64,000 nt of DNA from Trochalopteron elliotii (lineage: Eukaryota > Chordata > Aves > Passeriformes > Leiothrichidae): positions 4,651,049 through 4,715,048 of the forward strand of contig JANPWX010000215.1 of NCBI GenBank assembly GCA_024734555.1. Direction: 5' to 3'. The notes beneath the pieces are model-generated. The model saw nothing but the letters and a program-made list of their open reading frames with translations, did not search any database and was not told where the DNA came from. Positions 1-12,985 of the stretch are shown here, piece after piece. The number at the start of each line of letters is the position of its first letter. Position 1 is the first letter of the stretch. Made by a program: the position numbers and the translations under genes.

Positions 1-2853
1 GACACTGCCATACATGAGACACAAAAAGGAGAGGCCAGGATGCCAGGGCAGGTCTGACAGGTACCCAGTACACAGAGCAGAGGTGCACAACCTCTTGCAA
101 GGCCTTTTGAAGGCCACAATTTGTATCTCATTTGTGTACCACAGAAAAGAAAGGCCCATTCACACGTGTGTCCCAACCTTCCCACAGGACAAATTCCAGC
201 CTTGCTCAGAGAGTAAATCATGCACTGGGTATCCAAATCACCAAGAGCCCTTTAGAGTTATGTTTTCAAATACACTTACCAGTCTGACTACTTCTGAAAA
301 TCTAGATCTCAGGTGATGAAATAGGAGATGGGGCAAACCTGACTCTTAGAAGGTGTCAGAATCATAAAATGAAAATCCCTCCTAAATCACCCTTCTGTAT
401 TAAGCATATTTTCAATGTTTCCAAGCAGGATATTTTTTAAAAATCATATATTACTATTCACAGGAACGTGTGCTTATGAGTAATTCCTGAGGTCCTTTAA
501 AAGTATTTATTTGAATGTTTTTCTTCTTCCAGTTTGTCACTTGCTCACATATCAAAAGTTCAGAAAAAGGCACAGAGCACCACTGTGCTCCCAACCAGCT
601 CCTTGAATAGTCCCTTGGCAGCTGTAACTCAGCAGGAAAGCTTAGCTGCTTGGATGTGTTAATTAGTTGGCAGCTCTCCTCAAATTTTCAGCAGTAATGC
701 TTAGTGCTACAGCTCTGTCTCCAGGCATACACTTTCATTTTGCTGTTTGACCAAGCAAACCCTGAAAAAGGAAGAACAAGTGCTGAATTTAATAGGAGTT
801 AATACATTACTTTACAAGTGCTTCATGGCTGAGAGTCTAAAGTCTTCCTCCCAGCAATGTGACTGAGACAGCTGCAAATATCCAAGTAATGACCTCTGCT
901 AAGTGAGTCAGCCAGTTCAGTCGAACTCCCAGCAGATAAATAACACCATATATCTGCCCTTCAGCTACTTACCCAGGCTTGGGAAGGAAACAGGGCACGT
1001 GAGCCTCGTCTTGCTGTAGCTGCACACAACCAGCTGTACCCCCGTGAGCAAGTGTGAGTTTAACCCTGCAATTGAGACCTAGCAGCCACACTGTGACTGG
1101 ATGGTCCTGTCACACAAACTACCTGAGAGCATTAGCAGCCTCCAACACCCATCAGTTTAAACCCATTTTAAAGTATTATGCTCACTCTCCTCAACAACAA
1201 GGGTTCTTTTAGACAGCACATTACCTGGCACCTCACACATTGTGTGCACTGCAGGAGGATATTTCAGTTTCCAGAAAAAATGCTGGACAAAAGCAGAGTC
1301 ACCCATGGGCACTGGAAGGGCCCAGTTTTCAAAAGCTTTGGAATTTTTTTAATCTGTATTTCAGCAAAAAGAAATAATAAGTAATTAGCACCCTCAGTAT
1401 TATTTCTACATCCATTTTCTGGACTCCATTAACAAAGTGCACAAAGTGGAAAAGTTTCTCTCATGGGTAAATTTTCTTTTGCAGCTTTTCTTTGTAGCCA
1501 GGTACCAATGTAAGAAAATTTCAGTAGGCTGTATGGAGTAGAGACAAGTTCAGTTAACCTGAAAAGAGGTATTGTAATCTACAGCCATATATCATAATTT
1601 TACTTGTTCAAATTAAATGCATGAGGTAAAATACATCACACTAACATGTTTAGAGAGTGGTTAAGGAAAATGGAGTTTACCTAGTTTTCTTTGGATGATA
1701 AAGCATTTAACCACTGTTCTTACATTTTGGATAAGTGGATTTATCCTTAGTTTGGATGTATGTCTATACAACTTCCATACAGTCTCTCAGTTCTTCCCTC
1801 ACAGTTGAGAAAAGGTCAAGGAAGTAACTTCAGCTTTCATAAATAATTTTTAATTATGATGTTCCAGCAAAAGTGCCATTTCAGATGCCATCCATGTGGC
1901 AGAAAACAGCTGACAGAAATTGTGTGGGCCTTTGAGATGACAGGGCAAGAAGACAAGTTATGTTTTAATGAAAACGGTGCAAAGAACCAAAAGTGTTGCT
2001 TGTCCCTGTTATTAGTGTCCAGAGGGAGACATCAGTCACAGGGAGAAGTAGTGGCCAAGAAACAGCACACACATAACTGGGCAGCTGGGGAGAGGACCAC
2101 CCCTGCCTGGGGCCAAGGCAAAAGCACCTGCCAAGAGAGGGGACCCACAGCAAGGCTCTCCACCCACAGTGATCCCAGCCAGCCAGTTTTGAAAAATACT
2201 CCCTTTAAAATCTTTAGAGACATAGTTTCTTTATAAAATATTGTGTCTAAAGTTCTAAAGCTTCTCTTTCTTTAGACTGACTTATGTCAACAGTTACATA
2301 TATGTATTTAAAAATAGTATGTGCAGTAGGAATGTAAATGTAAGGTTGCTTGTTCCACTAGAAAAATACCAGATCTGTGAAGTGATTCAGTTTTGATATT
2401 GCAGTTCCTACTTGTTAAGGATGTCACCCTTGGTTTGGAGCTGAATAGGTCTGCAAATGTTTACCCATACCACAGTACATTGGATACAGAGATATTAACA
2501 CAGTGCTTATAGCAATATTTGTTAGCTTATTTCCAGACATCAAATTGGGGAATTAGTATAAAATTCTGAAAACAAAGTGATACTTTGGCAAACATCTACA
2601 TTGCCCACCACTGTTTTTTCCAAGAGATAGTTTGAAGAGCTCTAATATGTAAATATTTGCCTTGCCTTATCACTACAGGAATACTTGAGGCACTACAATT
2701 ATTTTTCCATTTTTAATGCAGAAAAGACAGCTCTAACTGGTTGGATTTCCCACAGCTATAATAACTTAATATCTCTAAACTTTTCATCACTTATGCCCCC
2801 CTGGAGCCTGAGGCTTAAAAGGAGCCACAGAGCTGACTAAAGGTAAAAAACAT

Positions 2854-2911
2854 GACTGTGGTGGCTCCCCTGTGTGGCACCCTCTCCCAGGGATCCCGAC
2901 TCACCACAGTC
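2854..2911. repeat. Perfect 10-bp inverted repeat
   Basis: GACTGTGGTG (2854-2863) and its exact reverse complement CACCACAGTC (2902-2911) flank a 38-bp loop. A second pair, GGAGCCAC at 2821 and GTGGCTCC at 2861, overlaps the left arm, so alternative hairpins are possible. Confidence 0.7.
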
Positions 2912-3294
2912 GTTGACCAGACATGCAGTTAGCTAGCAAAGAGCCAGAAAAGCAGGCCTTAATATTATCATATAAAATCTGTTTAAATATGTTGGAATCC
3001 ATCCAATTCAGCTCAGTTTCCAACCAGGAGGTGGCAATCTTGTTTCATACTTGTGCTGTTTACAGCCAGGCTCCAGTATTAGGACTTTGACCTATGCATG
3101 CTGGCAGAATAAATAACGAAAACCAACTCAATTTTAAATTGGCAGCTACATCTTACTATAGGCACAACATCAAAAGAGAAAAAAACTCCTCATCTCTAGA
3201 AATAAAGATATATTAAAGTTGACCATTCCAAGTGGAAATAACAATTTTTAAAAGTTGCTCTTGGTAAGTAGAATTATTTTGCAACAGGTATCTT

Positions 3295-3346
3295 ATTTAT
3301 TTAAAATTACAATTTAAAATTAATTTAATATTTATTTAAAATTACA
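3295..3346. repeat. Direct repeat, 18 bp
   Basis: TATTTATTTAAAATTACA occurs at 3295-3312 and again at 3329-3346, separated by related AT-rich sequence in the 3' flank. Confidence 0.8.
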
Positions 3347-6107
3347 TTTAAGGCTGAGAAACTGTTCATGGGTTTATTTTATAGGCAGAACTTTTAAAGT
3401 GGAAGTAGGTTCAATGGAAAGCTCTTCTCTCTTTACAGGAGGTGGGATTTGCCTTCCTCACAAAATAAACACAGAGGAGCTTTGTATGGGAAAGATGCTG
3501 TAAATTTTGCTTCCTGAAAGAACCTTGAGTAAAACAAAAAAATTAATAGGTGTCTGAATATACAAAAATATTATTTGAATAGGTACTCAAAAAAGAAAAA
3601 AAAGCATACACTACAAAGTAATTCAGCCCTGGTTTGCAGAAAAAAAAATGAAAATAATCTGCTACAAATAAAAAGGAAGAAGCTACTTCTTACACAGGGC
3701 CTGATCCCACCTGCAACACCTTACCCCGTGACAGAAATTTACCACAACAAACTCTGTGATCCCTATTGAACACGAGGAAACACAAGTCTGGGATGATTTT
3801 TCACTCCCTGAGCTCTGTTCTTCCACCACAGCATTTCTGTGCATTTTGGGAAAGTTTGGCCATTCTGCCTTTTCAAGGTGCTGGGTGTGGACAGAGACAC
3901 ACCAAGAGACAGAGGTGCAGCACAGAGAACAGTTTCACTGAAAATTTTCACAGGCATCACAGCTGCTGTTCTGCTCTCCAGAAGGATTACTATAACACAG
4001 GCAACACAACATAACTTTGTATTTTTCACCCCAGAAATGTTTCAAGAAATTCTATGTTTGGAGAAAAGAACTTTGTCTTGCAAGCTGTTTGTAAAACCCA
4101 GAGATCAGCCTCTACAGAGGTCTACCATTAATAACAAATCATTTCATTTCAGATGTTGCAGATTCCAAAATATTCAACACTAAGGGAAGAGCTTGTTCAC
4201 AGACAGCACTGGGAGCAGAGGCTTCTCAGCAGTGTCCCATGATGTGCTCAGTGGCAGGATCCCCACCACTGCCAAGTCAGGTGTTTGGTGCACCAATGCA
4301 TGGCTGCACCTCCCAAAACAGCACCTGAAATGGGCTGTTTTCTCTGGGACTCAGCTGCACCTTGCAGCAGATGCTTTTTCATCATGATGTTAATCTTTTC
4401 AAAGAACCATCCAGATAAGCAGTCCTATATTAAAGGAAATAAAAGCACACAAGAATAGAATCAAAGAATTTCTGGTGCTTTGAGACACCACCCATTCAAG
4501 CCATCCTGTGGGTCCTGAGGCCCGGGGTTTCTCATCCCTGGCTCCCATAGTTAATGGATGGGTTTGTGCCTGTTACAGCATCACTCCCTCCATCTTCTGC
4601 AAGAGACTGCTGTTCTGGGCATCAGCACAGCACAGTGACTGTAAAGGACAGAAAGCAAGAAATAGGTCAATAAATTATATGTTTCAGAGCACAACTATCA
4701 TTATGTTGTGTGCAGACATTTGCAGTTCATTTAATGAAATAAGAGTAAAGGCCCCAAGATCAGAGGGTGTGGAAACCTTCAATTCACAGACATACACTAG
4801 CTGCATACCAATGCAACATAAGTCCAAAATAAATCACTAAGATAAGAGAAGATTCCTCCCAGAGACTGAAAAACACTGGAACATCTGGACAGAAAAAAAA
4901 AATTTAGTTGAATATGTGTTTTGGATGCTTCACAGGAAAAGTATCTGGAAGAGACTGTCATGTCTTTAAACACTGCACATTGAGACCCAGGATGTTTCCT
5001 GGGGATTAATAACTACCTAGGAGAGTTAATGACCCAGAAAAAAGCTGAGGGTCATTAAAACCAGTCAGCCATTAGGTCATTGGGAAATGCCCTCCACTCA
5101 AGTTTGTTGCAGTTGCTGATAAATATAAGAAAAGAAAATAATTGGTAAATATAAAAAAAGAAGAAAGCAGCAGAATACTTCTTTCTGCATTGCCAGAAAA
5201 CCCTGCAGCCACCCCTCAGTGAGGGGAAATGTTGGGGAGGAAACACCACTGTGCTAAACTTCACAAAAAAACCCCAATATAATTTCTCCCCTTTAATTTA
5301 GGTAATATTGTTGTATTTCAGTGTGCTTAGATTAGGCATCGTTGCACATGAGAAGTCTAGGTCACCTTTCAATAAATGCTTGATATCCATCAGTTTGAGT
5401 ATTACTTAAAAAGTTTTTTACATAAAAGATTAACTTTTTAAATAAATGCAGTTAGTTATTGCACTTTTAACTCAACAGAGACAAATTTCTGTCTAAAGGC
5501 ACTCAAGTATTACCAGTTATTAAACCCTGATTTGCCAATGAACATTAGGAGAAACACACTGCTTTGAACATTTCATTTGTCTGAGAACTTGCCAGTAAGA
5601 AGGGAAGTACAAGACAGGCAACAACTATAGTCATGTATTTCCTGCCTTAGCTAAACACCATGACACTGGCACAGGAGTCAGCAGCCAAAAGCAAAGTCAC
5701 AATTACCCTGGAAAATATGCTCTTTCAGGGAAACCTGCATCTGTGTTTAAGTCAGGGTTGTCAACCATAAAAACCAGAGGCAGAAAAGTTTCCTTTAACG
5801 AGTAGATTTGGTAGTGAAGCATGTCTAATCTAAAAATGCATGTTTACAGAACCTGGACAGAAAGAGGCAGGGGGGCACAATTAACAAAGGTAGCTTGAAC
5901 AAACAGCAGCTCTCAGTTATTAGGTACGGACATCAGAAGACCTTAAACACCAGTTTTAATTCTCAGCCATGCAAAAAGGTCCAGGCATACACAGATGGCT
6001 GAAGCAGTGAAATAGTGCAGCACTGGAGTCCTCCACGCAGAGAACAATGAGGGAGCACCCAGGCCATGCCCTTCCAGCAGCAGAGGCCTCAGACAAATTT
6101 CAGAGAA

Positions 6108-6530
6108 GCATGGAATCATTTAGATAGAAAAAGATCTTTAACATCATAGAGTTCAACCATTAACCAAGTTCACCATTAAATCATGTCCTTAAGCGCCGCA
6201 TCTACACATCTCTTAAATACCTACAGGAATGGCAACTCCATGACTTCTCTGGGCAGCCTGTGTCAGTGCTTGACAACATGCTCGGATAATAAATTTTTCT
6301 TAATATCCAATCTGAACCTCCTCTGGTGCAACTTGAGGCCATTTGCTCTTATTCTGTCACTTGTTACCTGAAAACTGACCCCCACCTCACTACAGCCTCC
6401 TTTCAGGCATTTGTTGAGAGCCATAAGGTCTCCCCTGAGCCTCCTTTTATCCAGGGTGAAAAATCCTAGCTCTCTCCTCATAAGATTTGTGCTGCAGACC
6501 TTTCCCCAGCTCTGTAGCTCTTCTTTTGCC
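6108..6530 (-). mobile_element. CR1 LINE 3' fragment (CR1-Y-like)
   Basis: Read on the plus strand, this is the reverse complement of a CR1 3' end. It carries the diagnostic run of phrases found in avian CR1: a start like ATCATAGAGTTCAACC, then TCTCTGGGCAGCCTGTG, CTTAATATCCAATCTGAACC, CTCACTACAGCCTCCTTTCA and AAGGTCTCCCCTGAGCCTCC. It is 5'-truncated, as most CR1 copies are, and scattered mismatches indicate an old copy. Confidence 0.88.
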
Positions 6531-8695
6531 ACACAATAACAGGTTTATTGCCTTCTTCCCCCACCATGCTGGGCTGGGAGTGGAGCTGTATGTGAGCATT
6601 TTAAGAGACAAAGAAAAAAGCTGTTCAGGTCTGACAAAAAAAGTCATATAGACATTACAGTATCCGTATAATAGGGATCTTCTAAAACAGGTGATTTTTT
6701 TTAGAAGTCTCATTTCATAGGTTGGAGTCAATTATTCAGAGCTGATAAAATAAAACTCTGAATTTTCTTCTCTAGAGAATCTTGCTGCACTTTCAACCAG
6801 GAAACCTTCTTGCTTCTCTTGTCTGAACTTATGGCTCCTTTCAAGAGAAGCCTCTTCTGTGCAGGAAAAGGATGCACCACTTCTCCCAACAGACTTTGTT
6901 TGTATGTTGCTCCTCATTACTTTTCAAGATGTGCTGGGCCTGAAATAACTCAGAATAGCAACTTTTACTGCAGGAAAAGTGGAATACTTATTTTTAAGTG
7001 GTGCTACTTTAAAGCCGAGTGCCTTAGTCTTTGTTTTATTGTTAGGGGATTGCTCTGCACTTAAAAAATAAAAGTTCACCAGAACACAGAAGGATTTTAG
7101 GAAGTTCAATCCAGCCTGCTCCCACAAGGCATAATTAGGCAAATAATTTTTCCCAAGTGTTTATTTCTCTTCCATACTTCACTTTTCCTTATCTCAATGT
7201 GACAGTCTTAGGCAGCAGTAATCCTTCATTTGAGAGAATAGAAGACAAATTCAGCAACCTCTATAGATTAACCTGTACATGCTCAAGTTTAACCTGACAT
7301 TTCTGTCATCAGCAATAGGCACACAAGTAAAATTATTTGACATATCAGCCCTATGAAACCTTCTTGATAGGGCAGGGTTCAATGTAAGAGTTAAAATAAA
7401 GATGGAAAAATAAAGAGGCAAAAAAAAATCGGTCTAATAATTTTATTATGGCAAACCTGCAAGTCTGGGAAAGATGAAAAAGAAATATGGAAATTCAAAA
7501 CAGAGAAGATTCCAATTTCTATGGCATAATTTTGCCAAATATCAGGAGCGACAAGGAGAGCAACCATCAGAAAAATCAAGAAAAATTAATCTCTATCACT
7601 TAGTGGTTGTATCTGTCTCATGCATTGCACAAGGGTGATTAGGAAGTTGATGCCATGAGCAGACCCAGGTCTCCTACCAGCTGCAGAAACAGCCACCAGA
7701 CTGCACCTGGGCACCAGACTCTCCACATTGTTCAAAGTGTGTTTGCTGTACACAGAAAGTAGGTCTATGAGAACTATAAAGTACTACAGCTTGGAGAGTT
7801 TCTTGGAAAAAAACCCAAAAAACAAAACAAACAAAAAAGGACTATTGCAAATCAAAATGAGCATGCAGAGGTTTTTTAAATATCTTTTGCCAAAAACTTC
7901 CAAAGTGTACTTTTCTGACTTTGTTATGGGATCCCACTGCAGCTTAATTTTTCCTGTTACTTCTTCTACAGGTTCTGGGGAACTAAAAAGATAGTGTACT
8001 CTCAAAACAACTACAGGATGGAAAGCAGAAAATCATAATAGCTCCTGTTAAAAATTAAGTTTTTGTGGCAGTACTCTGCAGAGATAAAATTGCCCTTGCC
8101 AAGGCTGGGGGACAAAGCAAGCTGCAATAACCTATATGATGATAGCCTCAACATGTGTTAAGTTTCAAGCTTCAAGCGGTCACCAGCTGTGACAAGAGTG
8201 ACTTTTCTAAAAATTCCTCTTTAGTCATCATGTGCAAGAAGAGACTTACTAAAAATCAAAACCTAAAGACCGAAAGATTGTTTCTTCTCAAATATCCATC
8301 CCACATCCATGAAATACATGCAGAAGAGTGGGGGTAACATTTCAATAGATGTGAGATCCTTTGCCCACCAGGAGCTTTTAGACAAAGCCAAGAAAATGAT
8401 AGAGAAGGGCCACAGAGAATGACCTACTGATGTGAAATTCAACATTGGTTCATCCTAAATACAAACAATTCAATTGTTTGGGGTTTGGGAAAACGAGGAA
8501 GACTTCCTAGGTCCTCCTTAAACAGCCTCTATGAGCTGGCAGGGCTAACAGCCACTCCCATTGAGGTCTTTGCCCTTTCCACCTCCAAGACCATGTGTCT
8601 GATGCCTGCCCTGCCAATACCACCTGTAACCACAGCCTGTGCCAACAAAAACTGCATCTAAATTAAATGTTTTTCAATGTTTTTTTCCATCCAAA

Positions 8696-8770
8696 GCCAC
8701 CACCCCCCCAAAAAAATCAACAACAAACTAAACAAACTAAACAAACAAACAAAAATTGTCAACAAAAAAA
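8696..8770. repeat. A/C-rich simple repeat
   Basis: A C run and an A run are followed by AAAC-type tetranucleotide units (ACAAACTAAACAAACAAAC) and more A runs. This is low-complexity sequence in the 3' flank. Confidence 0.85.
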
Positions 8771-11700
8771 ACCTTCACACAGCTCTTCAGTTTAGAAACC
8801 ATTTTCAGAAATACATTTTTAATCTGACTAATTCAAAGGCAACAGCTAACATATTCACTCTGGAAAAACTAATGGAGAAGAAAAGAAGCAGTATCATTTA
8901 ATATAGGGACCACACTACAACATAGGACTTTTCCCAAATTAAAATGGGAGAAATTGCTAACAGTAGTCAGAGAAATTGTGACAGTGATTTTTGCAAAAAA
9001 ATGAGCTTATCAGGATGGAAGTATCCTTAGCTAGCGCATTTCAGTGGTAGTCAGAGCTGGTAACAGATTACCTTCTGTACAGCAAATTAACAGCCTATTT
9101 AATAATATGCACTACAACATAGACACACTATAATTTTTAGAAATTCAGAGAGTTGATAGAAGACAAGAAACATTTACTCAGGGAGAACAGGGCTGGGCAA
9201 TTTCCTTCTTTCTTGACCTGGAACGCCAAGATCTACACAAAGAGAAGCCCTGGCGACAACACTGGCTTCTGTATCTTACAAATTCATCATCTCTCAGTCT
9301 GTCTGTTAATTTTGCCAAACAGTCATGCTTCTTATTTTAGAAGATAGCTGTTCTGGAGAGGAAGGATTAAGCTATCATAGCCTGAGGTCCAAGAAATTAA
9401 ATTTGTTACTTTCTCTGAACGTCACTCTGGGACTGTCTTAAACTTTTCTGAGGCATGGGGGTGGGATGTTAGGTTTCTCCAGCCCTGCTGTTTTTCATGT
9501 GCTTTCACATGGGAGAGAAGGAGAATGCAGCCCTTACACGTGACACACTAAGAGTGCAACTACCAGGCAGCCTACCCTCCTGCAAATGCCATTAGGAACC
9601 TTTCTCTTCAAAAAAAAACAAACTTAAATCAACATTTGCACCACAATTATTGCAAAGCTGATGAATGGGCCACTCTGTTACCTAAAGTCCATTTTAATCC
9701 CAAAACAACATAGTTAGGATGGGAAAGACTTTTTAAAGGTATTTGAAATATGCATATTCCATTTCAGGTCCAGGGAATCAAGTTACCAGCCTGTAAGTGA
9801 GATAAGGCAGTAAGAGTACCCAGATCCTGCACGGCTGCAGGACTTGGGTGATTTGTTCAGCTCAGTCCTCAGGCTAAGCAAAGCCCCCGATAACACCAGC
9901 TGGAACGTGTGCCCTGCAGCCCTGGACAGCTGGAAGGAGAAAAGGCTAGTCACAAATTAAATTAAGAGGTGTAATATGGTGTGAGAAGAAAAACAAATTG
10001 AGATTGTGAAAACAGGTGCCAACTGACATTTACTCAATACTCAGTCACACTTTCCTCTCTCTTTCTGTGATTAGCAGTTAAGCTGAATTAGGATAGATTT
10101 CATGCTTCTGTGACCTTCTAGAACCCCCTTATAGAAAAAGAAAAACACCTGTAGCAAGAAAGTTTTTTTCCAAGAGGGTAAAAGTGCCAACTACGGTGAA
10201 GCTGGGCTGGCCAGACCGATACACCAAAGCAAAAATATAGTGATGCAACCAGTTAAATTCTATTTTTTTAAAAAAGAGCACTAAAGATGGGGTTTTAAAG
10301 TAGCACTAGGCTGCAAAAGTCATGAATTTATTTATCTGCATCATTCAAGGCTATCCTACTAGTTATTTTTCAGAGAATAAGCTGAAACCCATGAGCACCA
10401 ATGTTGAAGTTCCTGGGAAGTACTAAAATGAAAAGTGATGGACCAAATTCCCTGCAGAGCCTTGTGCCCTCTCTGTGCCCCTGAAAGCTGAATCATGATT
10501 TTGTATAAGCTCCACTGGGGCTCTGTGAAAGAAAGGCTTTACCTGTGATGGTGCAGGAGATCACCTCGATACCACTACACCTGAATGCCATTCCTCTCCA
10601 GTCACACCAATTTTGAGGTGGAAAACTCTTCTTCCACAGCCTGGGCAGTGTCTCCTGTTCAGACACAGAGGCTCCCATGGGCTCAGTGCTGAGCCTGGCC
10701 CACTCTCAGCTGGGGGATGCTCCAGAGGTTCCTTCCTCAAGCCTTCTGCTCAGTGCAGGCTCCACACAACCTACTCCTACTCAAAGCTTCTCCTATAGGA
10801 GGGAAACTATGGCAGATTTTCAGCAAATCGACCTGCAAACACATCTCCTGATCTGACTCAGACGCCAAGAAGGCCCCTAACTTTTGGTAGGGTAAGGTTA
10901 AATAGAAGATATGCCATATCCAACTGCTAAATCCAGGACAACCTCCTTGTACATCCACAGGCCATGTTGTTTCAGAAAAGCCTCTTCTGACACAAAAGGA
11001 TTGGCAGGACTGCGGGAACAGAAAACTTCAGAAGTGCAGCTTTCAAAGCAGACCTTTCCCTCTTCCCAAAAGCACCAGAATTATTAGAACAAATGCCTTT
11101 GGTGGAGCTTACCTCTGTCTGTGTGAGGCTGTGCCCATCTTGCATCACACCTGGCTGTAGCAAATATTCAGCCCTATCCTGTGGGGCTCAGAAACACAAA
11201 CTCCTGCACTCCTCAAAGTCCAAAGCATGATCCCACCCACAAACAACCAAAAACATGCCACAATGCACAAAGACCCAGTGCTCTGGAAGTAAATACTTCA
11301 AATGACACCTTCCACTAATTTTTAAGATTACAGACTTTTGTACAATAACATGAAGTTTTGGGACTCTATTGAGGACAGCAGCATTGAATTAACTTTTTTT
11401 TAACCCTCCACAGCTGAACAGATGATGGCAAGCGTGTACCATAAGACCTCTTTATGAAAATGTCAGGGGTCTTAGAAATAGTTGACATTCTCTGGCCTTC
11501 AGTTTCATGATCTTTATCATAGTAAAATGTTTTTGCTTATTCCTTGCACACCTGCTGTGTGTCAGTTTTCCCCCAGTGGAGCTCCCTTACCACATACACT
11601 GCTCATACTGACATACACAACCACTTTCTTTATACCAAGCAGATCTCAGGCACTATTGGACCATCACACACTTATAAAAAGCACAGAACATAAAACACTT

Positions 11701-12195
11701 TGTGAAGAGAGAGGAATGCAGACCAGGAACGTGGCTCAGGGTTGGAATAAATGAGAACAGAGGCCTGGAACTAGCTGCCATGAAGCTTTGGATGAAAATC
11801 CATAAATATTTCTGAAGTATTTATTTTCATCTCATACAACCAATTATTCTTATGAAATGTCAGCAGCAAATCATGCCAGGAGACAAGCTTCTTGAATTTT
11901 GAAGCCATAAAGCATAACCAAAACACTGCAGGGAGTGGGAAGGATGAACAAGAGGAAGGGTTATAGATCCAAAAACTTCATTGCCTGACCTCTTTTTAAC
12001 CTCTACAGTTCAACAGGGTTTCAGCTCCTCTACTCCACTTCTTAACTGAGTTTATTAACTTCACTGCCTGTCCACAAGTACCTTGTCACATGCATCATTC
12101 AACTCTACATATGCACTATGCAATCACCTTCAAAATACATCAGCTTTTAGAAACGTACTAACCCATGCCTGTACTTACAACAAAACAACTTGACG

Positions 12196-12217
12196 AACAA
12201 CAACAACAACAACAACA
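12196..12217. repeat. (AAC)n microsatellite
   Basis: About seven uninterrupted AAC units in the 3' flank. Confidence 0.95.
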
Positions 12218-12810
12218 TTAATTTTTTACTATAGAGCTGAAAAAGAGCAAATTTTAAAGTGTTTTATCAGGTTTAATTGGATTTGGAAATATTTTTACTT
12301 TTTTAAGTTTACATCAGTTTAACAAAAACTAGTCTTTCAAACTTATTCCTAAACAGATGATGAACAGCTCAGATTCCTAAACTTAGTATTAAACATATGT
12401 TGCTGTAAAACCTACTGAGTGCAAACAATATTAGAATTGTCTGGTTTACTTCAAACATAATTAAATTAAAAAATCAAGAGTAGAATATTTTTAACTTGAT
12501 GCATTAAGATAATATACTATGCAAGTATGGAAAACCTCAGGTAATTATCCTTGCAATATTGTTTTTACTAGGACTTATGAATTGAAATTACCTAAAAGAT
12601 GCAGTAGGCTGTTAAGAATGGAATTTAGCTTACATGTGTAATTGTTAATAGGAGAGAGAAGATTCATTTAAATTAAATTATTCCAGGCCCATAAAAAACA
12701 GGCACAGAAACAGAACTGTGGTTTCTTTCTTATTTAACTTAAAGGCATGGCCACCACGTAGAAGACAAAAGCATACATGCTCAAAACAGGCTCAGACACG
12801 AATGCATTAA

Positions 12811-12985
12811 TCATACAACAGTGATCCTGAGCTGGAAGGGACTATAAGGATCAAGTCAAATTCCTGGATCCCTGCACAGGACACCACCAAAAATCACACC
12901 ATGTGCCTCAGTGTTGTCCAGATGCTCCTTGATCTCAGATAGACTTGGTGCTGTGACCATTCCCTGGGGAGCATGCTCAACCAGG
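12811..12985 (-). mobile_element. CR1 LINE 3' fragment, short
   Basis: The plus strand carries GATCCTGAGCTGGAAGGGAC, CCTGCACAGGACACCACC, CACACCATGTGCCTCAG, CTTGGTGCTGTGACCA and TCCCTGGGGAGCATG, all in the order of a common avian CR1 3' end in reverse orientation. It differs from the 6.1-kb and 41-kb copies and so belongs to another CR1 subfamily. It is truncated at about 175 bp. Confidence 0.82.

Larger units (their letters stand above)
1..6107. other. 3' flanking DNA, no gene seen
   Basis: Open frames of up to 126 codons occur on both strands but show no family resemblance or splice structure. Apart from small repeats near 2854 and 3295 I see nothing. This is intergenic DNA downstream of SNX13 or, less likely, intron of a gene outside the window. 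Confidence 0.6.
6531..12810. other. 3' flanking DNA, no gene seen
   Basis: AT-rich with short simple repeats only, including the A/C-rich tract at 8696. No coding exon, tRNA or known repeat could be recognised. Confidence 0.55.

Noticed and set aside
1856..2236. Plus-strand open frame of 126 codons
   Set aside because: It is the longest in the window, but the translation has no recognisable domain or biased composition and no splice or promoter context. This length is expected by chance in 64 kb.
3839..4183. Plus-strand 114-codon frame and overlapping frames near 3.8-4.2 kb
   Set aside because: Several overlapping frames on both strands, all without resemblance to known proteins; chance open frames.
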